A DNA stretch of 64,000 nucleotides from Linum tenue. Its lineage: Eukaryota; Streptophyta; Magnoliopsida; Malpighiales; Linaceae. The notes beneath the pieces are model-generated. The model was not told the origin of the DNA and did no database searches. It saw only the letters and a program-made list of their open reading frames with translations. Shown piece by piece: positions 34,054 through 43,857 of the stretch. Every line of letters starts with the position of its first letter. Within the stretch, counting starts at the first letter, position 1. A program made the translations under genes and the position numbers. The stretch is from positions 70,457,703 to 70,521,702 of the forward strand of contig CAMGYJ010000002.1 of NCBI GenBank assembly GCA_946122785.1. Reading direction: 5' to 3'.

Positions 34054-35863
34054 TTAGCCTTTACTTCTTCCCTCTCATAGTTACGCTCCACACCAAGTTT
34101 CCCTGCTGGGCTGATGGTATAGTGATGATCATTGCTGCTTCCATGGTGGCAGCCAGCAATTTGCATTTCTGCTTATTATACGATGTATTATGTACGACTT
34201 ATGAGGAGAATGAGAATAATAAACAGGCAGCGATATCTTAAAATATTAGGATTCGCCAACACACGACCATGTCAAAAAGGTGGCCACTCAATCTCTGTTT
34301 TCACCGAACCGAACCGGAAAAGCTAGTGGTTTAGAGTTCAGCGGTTAACCATGACAAAACCGTTGGTAAACCGTTAATAGAACCGTTTATGATATATATA
34401 ACATATAAGACTTGTATATTACACTAATTTAAGAATGGAATTATCATTGGCCATAAACGAGTTCAAATTCATATCATCACCAAACTATCTAATAAATCAT
34501 TCCAACCATCTCACAAAAGAAACCACATTTTTTCAATTCATATTAAAAATTACGGTTCTATTCGGTAGTAGACAACGTAAAGTCGACAATGATGGATTCA
34601 TAACATTACGGAATTAAAGAGTATAAAGTTTGCACAAGAGCTAAATTAATAGATGATATATTTTGGACTTATAGATCAATAGTCGTCAAGAATTTAGGCT
34701 CTTTTACCAAATCTCAACACAGTATGTGATGTGAGATTTATAAGTTCATTAGATTAAAAAAATTATATCCGAAAATTTTTAAATATGTAGACCACACGAA
34801 TTTTACAGTCATCAACAACATAAATTTATCAAACTTGGTCCAAAATTCATTTCCTAATTTCAACGAGCAAACCAGACCTGAATTTCCTGTAGACCGACGT
34901 ACCGAAGTTTCCCACTCATGTTGTCTTTTTCCTTGGAGGTGGAAGAAGTAAAACACTAACTACGTTGAGGTTGGCCAGTACCATTAAGTGGGAGAGGGAA
35001 GTTGTTAATTAGTGTTTGATTAGTAAAAGTTACTCAATTATAATATTCTCTTTTCTATTGGTAGTGGAAGAAGAATTGGTCATGTCCATTTTCCAATAGT
35101 TAGTGCGGATTAGGGAGTAACGGTTAAATTACAAAGTTCATTCCCATTGTTCTTAAGCGCTAGGTGTAGTTGAGAAAGAATAGGAAGCTTATTAAAATAC
35201 CATTTTATGTCCTATTATTGCAAGTTAACAAACGTATTTTTTGACTATTTTTTTGTACTTTTATTTCCTTCAACTATCGAATTATAATAAATGTTCCCTT
35301 CTATTACTATTTCCGTCGAATTCCTATCAGTGAGGTTGCAAAATGACTATATTACCCTCTCATTATCAATTTATATAATTATTTTCGAAAAAAATAAAAC
35401 TAACTATTAAGTTGGTTTACATTTTATGCTCTTTCAATTCCCCTTGTACTATCTATGAGAACCCCACCCCTCCAATTTCTTCCTTCTACGTGTGTGCCCT
35501 TCTCCCTTCACCTTCATCATACAAAACTCCAACGCCAAGTCTCACCGAGAACAGGCCTGCAACAAATCCAACCCAAAATTTGTCAAATTGCAGGATTTAA
35601 TTCTCCTCGTTTGGAATTAAAACCTAATTAAGTAAAGTACTAAACTTTTACAGTAATCAAGGGAATCAGGAAAGCAAAACAGTAAACCCGCAATCAAACT
35701 AATCTGGGTTAATTTGCTTTCCTATAGTGGGGTTCCTTTCCTTTCCCGGGCCTCGTCGTAAGCAACAGAAGAACCTGGGGAATATATGTGAAATCTTTCA
35801 GTACTAGGGAAATTAAAAGAGCATAAAAATAATTAATTTAATATATAAACTGATAAGGAAGGT
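34054..35863. other. Gene-free DNA including a dispersed repeat
   Basis: 34318-34545 is similar in word order to 60822-61015 (GGAAAAGCTAGTGGTTTAG, ATAACATATAAGAC, GGCCATAA, GTTCAAAT, CAAATCATTC-like). This marks a dispersed repeat family not otherwise identified. No gene is seen. Confidence 0.55.
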
Positions 35864-36313
35864 AGAGGTGACAATTGGATCGGATTCGTGGATTCGTGAA
35901 TTGGATTGGTGGATCCATGGATCAAATGGATTTGAATCCAATGGATTGGTGGATTCATGGATTGGATCAAATGGATTGGTGGATTGATCCATGAATCCAA
36001 ATGACATCCAGGGCTTGGACCAAAATGTAAAATTTGAAAAGTTTTGGTACTAAAATATCATAATGAAAAAATTTAGGTACCAAAAATGTAAATTTTTCAA
36101 TGATATTTTTCGTATAAAAATATAAATTTTAGGTACCAACATGTAAAATATAAACAATATAGATACCAAATCGTAATTTGCCATTTGGATCCATGGATTG
36201 ATCCATGAATCCACCAATCCAATTGGATTTTGATCAAATGGATTGGATTAGGTGGATAATTTGGTGGATGGATTGGATTGGATTCACGGATTTGGATCCT
36301 AATTGCCACCTCT
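35864..36313. mobile_element. MITE related to the DUF26-intron MITE
   Basis: It starts AGAGGTGACAATTGGAT and ends CCTAATTGCCACCTCT. The ends are rich in GGATTGGTGGATTCATGGAT-like words and their complements, as in 33099-33578. About 450 bp, no clear TSD. Confidence 0.75.
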
Positions 36314-36714
36314 AAATTAAGGGGTAATATAGTCATTTCCGAATCTCATTGATGAAAATAGTAATCGAAGGGCACAATTGTTACATTTTGATAGTCGAAG
36401 GACATAAATAGAGCAAAACAATAATACAATGACAAATTTGTTAACTTGCAATAATAAAGGAGCATAAAATGGTATTAACCATATTAAAATAAGAAAATTG
36501 TAGTAAGAAAATTTATTTTTCCGTTGTGGATAGAGAAAATAATTGGGTTACTATTTAATTGGTGAATTGGTCAAATTGATTTATATCATTATATCGGTTT
36601 GGTAAGAGGTATGATCCGACCGGTTGTATGACCGATTTATGTCAATTCTCGATTTTGACAAAACATGTAGGAAAGTGAAAAATTAAATGAATTTAGGCAT
36701 ATATATTTTTTTAT

Positions 36715-37392
36715 GAATGGTAATAGGTCGGGTCGTGGGCGGATAGTGCATATCTGTTACCCTACCCAAAGTAGTTCGGGTTTTACCCATACCCATACCC
36801 ACATGTGAAATGGGTAGAAAATCAAAACCATGCCCATACTCGTTCGGGTTTCGGGTATCCACGGTTATCCATGGGTAATAATTTCTCTTCATAACTCCAA
36901 TCAATATGTTCATTTATCCGTATTCTCCTTAAGAGGAAAGATACGGTAATAATTCACTAGAATGAAGAAAATCAATTAAAATAACACAATTTCATGAAAA
37001 TATTATATTTATATGCTAAATATAGAATATGTTAGAGAAAAATAATGATTATTTCTAGATAAAATATATATGCATGTGTATAATCGGGCAGGTTCGGGTT
37101 GGATAGTGAGAAACCCATGCCCACCCATTACCCGCAATATTCGGGTTCGGGTTTTACCCGTACCCACTAAAAGTCCTTCGGGTTCGGGTTTCACCCTACC
37201 CGATTAGGTCGGATTCGGGCGGATATCCACGGTTATGGATATTTGTGCCTGTTAGAATATGACTTGAATTTGACCCGCAATATTCGGGTTCGGGTTTTAC
37301 CCGTACCCACTAAATGTCCTTCGGGTCCGGGTTTCACCCTACCCGATTAGGTCGGATTCGGGCGGATATCCACGGTTATGGATATTTGTGCC
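36715..37392. repeat. GGGT/ACCC-rich repeat block with a 143-bp tandem duplication
   Basis: Words such as TTCGGGTTCGGGTTTTACCC and ATCCACGGTTATGGAT recur. 37130-37272 and 37273-37415 are near-identical direct copies with about two mismatches. The first copy contains the first 23 bases of the LTR that starts at 37393. Confidence 0.85.
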
Positions 37393-38299
37393 TGTTAGAA
37401 TATGACTTGAATTTGATTTGGTTTTGTTTTGTGTTTTGGGTCTATTTTATTTGGGTTTGTGTTTGGGCTTTATTTTGACTTTTTCCTTGTATGTTTGGGA
37501 AAAGATGTTTGATTTTCTGTTTGGAATTAGGAAAGTTCTATAAATACTCTTCATGGGAGCGGTTACGGTGATTACTATTTTGTAGTAATCACCGTGGTTA
37601 CTAAGGGTAAATTGGGTATGAAAAATAAATTATATTAATTAATTAATTTTAATAAATTACATTTTAGGTAGTTACAAAAATCTATTAATTACAATTCAAT
37701 CTCTTTCTCTCACTTCCGTAATCTCCAGCCAGATCTCCTTTCCATATTTTTCTCAATCTTTCTGCAAAAGAAAAAACAAGAAATCACTACCAATCCATTA
37801 GACAATCACTACCATTTTAAAAAACATCAATACCATTGCAAAAAAGAATCTATACCATTATACGAAAACTACCAATATAAACAATCTATACCATTACAAA
37901 AGTCAAATAAATACTAAAACAACCAATATCACTACTACTGTGAAATCAAAACAATACCATTGCATAAATAAATCAATACCAATAAACTAAAACTACCAAT
38001 ACAAACACTTTATACCATTACAAGAGTCAACCAATACCACTAAAAAGCAATACACTTACATGATAATCAATACCAATGCGGAAAAAAGAATACCAATGCG
38101 AAACAATACTATCATTACGAAAAAATTACTACCAATGCGGAAAAAACAATACCAATGCGGAAAAAAACACTACCACTACGAAAAAGTCACTACCAATGCG
38201 AGAAAAAAACACTACCACTGCGGAAAAATCACTACCAATGCGAAAAAATCAAATCTAGGGTTTTTATTCATCTTACCTTTTCCAGCCAGAGCCGTCTCC

Positions 38300-38330
<31 letters not shown>

Positions 38331-38924
38331 AGAGAGGGAGAGAGAGAGAGAGAGAGAGAGGGCAGCGGTGGGCGAGAACGACACCATCGCCGGTCCGCCG
38401 ATTAAAGACTGGAGACGACGACACGCAATATGGGTGCACGGAAGAAGCTTCTCCCCACCGGTGAGAGGTTCTTGAGAGCGGCGCTGATGGAAAAAACGAA
38501 AAGGAAAGGGGAAAAGAGAATACGGAAAGGCCACTAATTTAGCCCCACAATAATGGCGTGAGTGAGAGAATGGATCGTCTGGCTCCCACCCGAAAATAAC
38601 CTTCATCAATATGGACCCTCGGATTGTATTATCTAAATCTTAATGATCAATAGCCAAGTAGCCACAGTGATTACTTAAAAGTTAGTAATCAGGCTAACAC
38701 ATTCCTACTCTTCATCACCTAGTCTGTAGTAAGGTCAGTCAGGTTAGTTTGTTTGGTTTGTCCGTTCCGGAATTTGATTTGTAACCTGCACTCTCCTCAA
38801 AATCAGTGAAATTTATTCTCCCCTGCCCGTGGATTAGCTAGCACACATTGTGTTAGTGAACCACGTTAAATTTGTGTTCGTTTGTGGAACTCTGAATTAT
38901 CGTTTGCACGCTTCTGTTCTGACA
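37393..38924 (+). mobile_element. Solo LTR of the same family as 18625-18993, interrupted by an insertion
   Basis: It starts TGTTAGAATATGACTTGAAT and ends TTCTGACA. The TSD GTGCC is at 37388-37392 and 38925-38929. Removing the Mutator-like element at 37555-38705 and one 10-bp target copy leaves 371 bp, against 369 bp for the other solo LTR. Both share TGTTAGTGAACCACGT near their right ends. Confidence 0.9.
37555..38705 (-). mobile_element. Mutator-like element A, non-autonomous, 10-bp TSD
   Basis: The 1151-bp element starts GGGAGCGGTTACGGTGATTA and ends with the complement of GGAATGTGTTAGCCTGATTA. TSD TACTCTTCAT is at 37545-37554 and 38706-38715. Each end holds an inner palindrome of GTGATTACT...AGTAATCAC. 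The interior has imperfect repeats of about 20 bp containing ACTACCAATGCG, a GA microsatellite (38300-38360) and a GC-rich part. On the minus strand a strong donor (AAAAG|GTAAGATG, last exon base 38277) and an acceptor (TTTTGCAG, next exon base 37761) bracket the repeats. No transposase is present. Confidence 0.88.
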
Positions 38925-38929
38925 GTGCC

Positions 38930-40371
38930 ATCTCTAGTTTATTTTTTATTTTTTTTGAAAATCTACATTCATATCTAAATAAAATATAACATTCAAAATA
39001 AAATGAAAAATTATAATATTTAATAAAAATATTCAAATTTTATATTTGAATCCAACAAATAATACAAGCAAATAATTTTTTTTTTTTTTGTTAATTTACA
39101 TTGAGCAAAATGGTGTCATTTTGTTTAAACTAAGCTGACCTTTCCTGTAATTGACTCACTCTCCTCGAATGACACAAACCTTCAGAAGAGTTACAATAGC
39201 TAGCTAGCTAGCTTAAAGTTTTGGGCTTGTCCTGCTGGGACTTTGGGCTTGTCTTTGACGGCCTCTCCTTACGTGGGCCTGGGCTTTTCTATCATTGATC
39301 AACAATTCAACAGCAACAGAACTTTTGACTGTTAAAAAGAAAATGAAAAAGTCAGGGGGCCTGGTTTGTAAGAAGTGACATGGCGTGTTTATGTCGCAAG
39401 ACTCGCAACTCAGCAGCGAGCCTAGCCGGTTACCGTCCCCGCCGGTGCTCGAATCATTGTCGTAACGATCGTACAACACGATGTAGTTCAATGTCCATCC
39501 AATCGCGCGCGTCTAGACGTTCTAATCCAGTTGACATTAGGATATGTCAACTTGATTCTCACGACGGTCAAGATCGACACTGTGTCCTGATCTGGCCCTG
39601 TGAGTTGTGACTAACAGATACACAGACAGGATAGGAGCTTCTTCTATTGTGTCGGTTAAACAAAATTCACTCCCCGCCCCACGAAAAAAAAAAAAAATAG
39701 ATTATTTCTTTCCTTTTCGAAAGCCAGCGCCAGGCCAGATCATGATAGTGGGCGGATATCATTGCTCCTTGCAGCTATAGGCTACTGTTGTTTTTCTTAT
39801 TATACTGGTTTCGTACTTGCCTTTTGCCTTGCCTACCTCATTAATTTTGTATATTATGAGATTTCCTGTCCGTCTGACTGTCTCTCTCATTCTCCCATCT
39901 ATCTTTTCAGAATCCCCATGTTCGGTTCCTACATTCTCCCTGCTATATATAACTCTAACTAGTACAAGTCAATTAGATTGGATTAGATTAGATTAAAGCG
40001 GGGGAGGGAAGTATTCAATTTTGAATGTACAATTCTGTCCCGCAATCTATTCAACTTAGTTTCGCACTATAGCTACCTAATGATACATCTCAGGAATTCA
40101 TGGAGGCCGGCCGGTGATCAAGTAGCGGCGCCGTTGAGTGTACGTACGCAGGCGAAGGCTCTGTTTTTTGGTCCTGGGGAAGAGCTACCGGGTGACACTA
40201 GGGAGAATGTTATGGACCGGAAGAAAGAAAAGAAAAAACGGGGGGGGATTCAGAATCAACAACGTAAGCAACAGAAAGTGATCATTTGGAATGGGAACTT
40301 ATAATAAGCACGAATCGATTTTGACAAAATGAAGATAATTACGGCCTCTAACTAATAAATGGTGCATGCAC
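38930..40371. other. Intergenic DNA, nothing recognised
   Basis: AT-rich to about 39120, then mixed composition. Small ORFs on both strands around 39213-39610 overlap each other and have no recognised motif. 40080-40304 has an unsupported 74-codon ORF. Confidence 0.5.
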
Positions 40372-40556
40372 GGGACTGGTTACGGTGCTAATTGTACAAG
40401 AGTTAGCACCGTCCTAACCAAGGGTTAGTAGTGATTTAGCTTAGATGTTGTATTGATTTTATAATAATCCGTAGTGATTTCGTTGTTTTTAATAGCGTTT
40501 TTTCCTAGTTATCACGGTGCTAACCCCCTATAAGGGTTAGCACCTAATCCCATCCC
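40372..40556. mobile_element. Short Mutator-like MITE
   Basis: This 185-bp element starts GGGACTGGTTACGGTGCTAA and ends with the complement of GGGATGGGATTAGGTGCTAA. Each end has an inner palindrome (GGTGCTAA...TTAGCACC), the same end design as elements A and B. The flanks GTGCATGCAC and GTGCAGCAC look like a target duplication with one base lost. Confidence 0.7.
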
Positions 40557-41136
40557 GTGCAGCACCCGATCGAATGAGCTGATTAGCACTACCTACCTAC
40601 TTGTCTTAGTCTCGTCTGATTCTTGTAGTTGTCGAGAGATTTGTGTACAGAGAATACTATGTGTTGTGATCTCTATTGTGAAAGAAAAAAAAAGTAAGAT
40701 AGCGTTAAAAAGAATAGTTGGTCCCAATAATTCGAGTTGTTGGGAGAAGGTTATCCACACTTTGTGCTTTAATCATCTGTTAATATTGGGGGGCCGTGGA
40801 GATTCGAACACACAACTACTTGGCCAAATCAACTCTGATACCATGTCATGAACCAATTGATCCTAATAACTCGAGTTTTTGTAAGAAGTTTATTATTGAT
40901 CTTATATCACTCTCTTACGGATATATACTTTTCGCGTTTGTTAATATCTTCGAAATTTGTCCATCATTTGAAAATGATATTTCAAATAAGCAGTCGTTAT
41001 GAATATATCTATGTATAAGCTCCTACCCTACAAACTACGCGACAAAAGAATATCAGTTGGATAACTTATTTTTATATAACATTGTCTAATCTGATTTTTA
41101 TCAGGGATGATTAGGTTCTTACTATAGGGATACGAT
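40557..41136. repeat. Unclassified repeat with a tRNA-like or PBS-like word
   Basis: AACTCTGATACCATGTCATG (near 40835) resembles the 3' end of initiator tRNA-Met, or read on the other strand a copia-type primer-binding site. CAATAATTCGAGTTGTTGGG (40727) and CTAATAACTCGAGTTTTTGT (40863) are partial direct copies and also resemble a word inside the MITE at 33166. No gene. Confidence 0.4.
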
Positions 41137-41146
41137 ATGTCTTCCC

Positions 41147-42327
41147 GGAATGGGTTAGGGTGGTTACTCAATTTTGAGTAATCACGGTGGCTACCAACAT
41201 CTATACCATTCATTACCTTTATTTTATTATAATTTTAAATTAATGATTAAGATTAGCTAAGGGTAATTTAGGAAATGAAAAACATACCACACCTGATTAC
41301 TGTATATATTTTACTCAAACCCTAATACCTAGCCGTCGTCTCCTCCCTCCTCTCCCTGTCGCTCCCGCTCTCGATCAACCTCCGCCTCGTCGGCCCCGCT
41401 CTCGCTGTCTGAAGAAGGAGTTTGATCTGAAGAAGGAGTTTGATCTGCACCACAAGAATCCGTCGGAGGAGGCGTTGATGCGATGGTGTTAATTTTGCTC
41501 CAGATTCCAATCTCAGCTGTTGGCGTAGCGTTAATGGATATCAGCGGAAGAAGAGCTCTCCTCATGGTGATTAATTAGGAGCCAGAGCTAGCTAGTTTCC
41601 ATTTCATGGATCTCCCGCATCCAGGTCCCTCTTTCTTCTCCCCCATTTTTCTATTGAACTCCGGATTCTCTCCCTCTCTTCGTTTCCGCCCAATTTTTTT
41701 TTGGGCTTTGATTGCTGTTGGCTTACCTCAATCAACCTCCGCCGACGTCCTCTCCCTGTTGACTCTGTTTGCAACCATCATCACGACATTCATAGCTCTG
41801 GCTGCCGCCGGTTCTGGTATACCGGAGGTGAAGGCTTACCTCAATGGTAGTCTTTTTTTCCGTAGTGATTTTTTTTAAATGGTAGTCATTTTTTCCCGTA
41901 GTGGTAGTGTTATGGTCGTATTGGTATTGTTAGTGTCGCATTGGTATTATTTTTGTCGCATTGGTATTGATTTTGTCGCATTGGTAGTGATTAAATCTGC
42001 AATGGTATTGATGTTTTCTGAAATGGTAGTGTTTTTATTTCTTGAATGGTATTGATGTTTTGTATAATGGTAGTATTTTTTTAATGGATTGGTAGTGATT
42101 TCATGTTTTTTCTTTTGCAGAAAGTTTGAGAAAAATATGGAAAGGAGATCTGGCTGGAGATTATGGAAGTGAGAGAAAGAGAAAGAATTGTAATTAATAG
42201 ATTTTTGTAACTACCTAAAATATAATTTATTAAGTTAATTAATTAATATAATTTATTTTTCCATACCCAATTTACCCTTAGTAACCACGGTGATTACTAT
42301 AAAAAAGTACTCACCGTAACCGCTCCC
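41147..42327 (+). mobile_element. Mutator-like element B, Pack-MULE carrying a chloride-channel fragment, 10-bp TSD
   Basis: The 1181-bp element starts GGAATGGGTTAGGGTGGTTA and ends ACTCACCGTAACCGCTCCC. TSD ATGTCTTCCC is at 41137-41146 and 42328-42337. It is related to element A in opposite orientation over the subterminal region (42110-42327 matches 37555-37770) and the TCGCATTGGTATTGATTTT repeats (41920-42090). The left part differs and includes a CLC exon-like piece. A donor at 41847 (AATG|GTAGTC) and the shared acceptor at 42120 (TTTCTTTTGCAG) define a 274-bp intron-like stretch. Confidence 0.88.
41740..41846 (+). pseudogene. Captured fragment of a CLC chloride channel/transporter gene
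   Basis: The ORF beginning at 41606 ends its conserved part with AAAGSGIPEVKAYLNG, the anion-selectivity-filter motif (GSGIPE) and following helix of plant CLC proteins, preceded by a hydrophobic segment. The match stops at AAT-G, where a splice donor-like GTAGTC follows. The remaining ten or more CLC helices are absent, so it cannot make a channel. It is the transduplicated gene piece of Pack-MULE element B. Confidence 0.75.
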
Positions 42328-42337
42328 ATGTCTTCCC

Positions 42338-43470
42338 ATACTGGTAACAGTTGTATCATTCCTAGTAAATTAAAGTTATGTAAGGTTATAAGAATAAACG
42401 TTAAGTAGTCGATCCGCTCTCACAAAGACAACCACCATCATATATGTATATAAATGGATGACTATCTCAAGTGATTACAACCGGGGGGCAACGAGCAAGC
42501 TCTACGACAGACCAAATTGTACCGAATATATATTTGGATTGAATATATTTCAATTCGATTTCGATCCTACAATTTGTCTTATGTATGAAGTAAAAGTGAA
42601 TTGAAACTGAATTTAGACTCGACCGAGTCAAACTAAATGAACCAAAAACTGCTTTTGTTCTGGTTTTGGTCCTCAATTTGTTTCCTTGATTTTTATTTGA
42701 TCTTATCTGGATTAGTTCTCGTCTAAACTGGAATAGACCAATGCCCACACCTAATTAAACCAATAAATTCTTTAAAAATTCCAATTTTTCTGTCCACATT
42801 GTTTTTTATTCTAATGGTTGTGTAACTAAAGAGAAGATAGCAAACGGCGTGGAAGAGAATTAGCCATCGTCCAACTTTGAACAAGGATATAGATTATTAA
42901 AGATCTTTCTTTTTAAGAAAAATAATTAAAATAATTGTCGCGTCATTTTGTTCTTAATTAGTCGGTTGGATTAGGGTTGAATGGTCAGTTACACTACAAC
43001 AATGACGTCCTACCATTCGATAATGTCCTCTCGGACATTCTCTAAACGCAGAGAGAGAGAGAAATATCCTTTTCTGGGTGAATATTCAAAAAGCAGCAAT
43101 CAGCTCATTATGTGGCACTACAGTGAATAACTGGTAATTCAGGCCTCAAACCAAACCCTAATCCCTAATCATCACAATCACTGTCCTTTCTTGGTAATTA
43201 AAACCCCAAATAAATAATAATACAAATATAAACACGATTAGTTAAATACTTAAATTTATTTATAAAAAAAATAATCCCACTACCCCGTTTGTGGCAACCA
43301 CGAACGGACAACTCAGCAAGCGTCACAGCCTCACCGTTAGTGGACCCCACCTACCTACATAAGAAAAGAAAAGAAAAAACAGCAGGACGACAGACAGAGT
43401 AGAAAGAAGCGTAAGAATAAAAATTCCCCCATTTTACGGCGCTTTTTCATTTTTTTTTATTTTCCATTTC
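42338..43470. other. Intergenic DNA upstream of the myosin gene
   Basis: There is no gene. The right part (from about 43000) is the myosin promoter region, and the AT-rich 43200-43300 stretch is unremarkable. Confidence 0.55.
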
Positions 43471-43476
43471 ACATCA

Positions 43477-43483
43477 TATATAA
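43477..43483 (+). promoter_or_regulatory. TATA box of the myosin XI gene
   Basis: TATATAA is followed about 30 bases later by a CT-rich stretch, leaving a leader of about 350 bases before the ATG at 43858. Confidence 0.5.
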
Positions 43484-43857
43484 GCTTTTCCTCCGCTTCG
43501 TTTTCGCAAAATTTCCGGAAAAACCAGAAGCTACAGCTCTCTCTTTCTCTCTGGAGGCGGAGAGGAAAAGGGAAAGAAAGATTGTTTTCTGTTTGGTTCC
43601 ATTCCATTCCACCTGTGCTGTTGTTTGTTGTTTCCTTCTTTATCGTCTTCCTCCACCTCAATTCTCTCTCTGCTTATCTGGAAGCAAGTCTTGGAGCTGT
43701 TATTATTACAACTAAGGCACTGCTTCATCGTCCTCGCCACCTTCCCCTCCGATCCGAGTCGCTGAGCTCGGATTTTGGGAGACGCGGTTGTTGAGGAACT
43801 CAATGAGGTAGGGAGAGTGGGAAAGGGAAGATCTCAAGCGTACAAAGATCGCTCGCC

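Noticed and set aside
34318..34740. Continuation of the DUF26 gene beyond 34053
   Set aside because: The stop is clear and the later sequence is a dispersed repeat; no kinase domain follows.
36715..37250. Telomere-like GGGTT repeats
   Set aside because: Units are irregular (GGGTTCGGGTTTTACCC), not the plant TTTAGGG repeat.
38268..38609. Ser/Leu- and Arg/Glu-rich ORFs
   Set aside because: Created by the (GA)n microsatellite inside Mutator-like element A.
42980..43060. CACTACAACAA resembling a CACTA transposon tip
   Set aside because: No matching inverted end or 3-bp TSD found.
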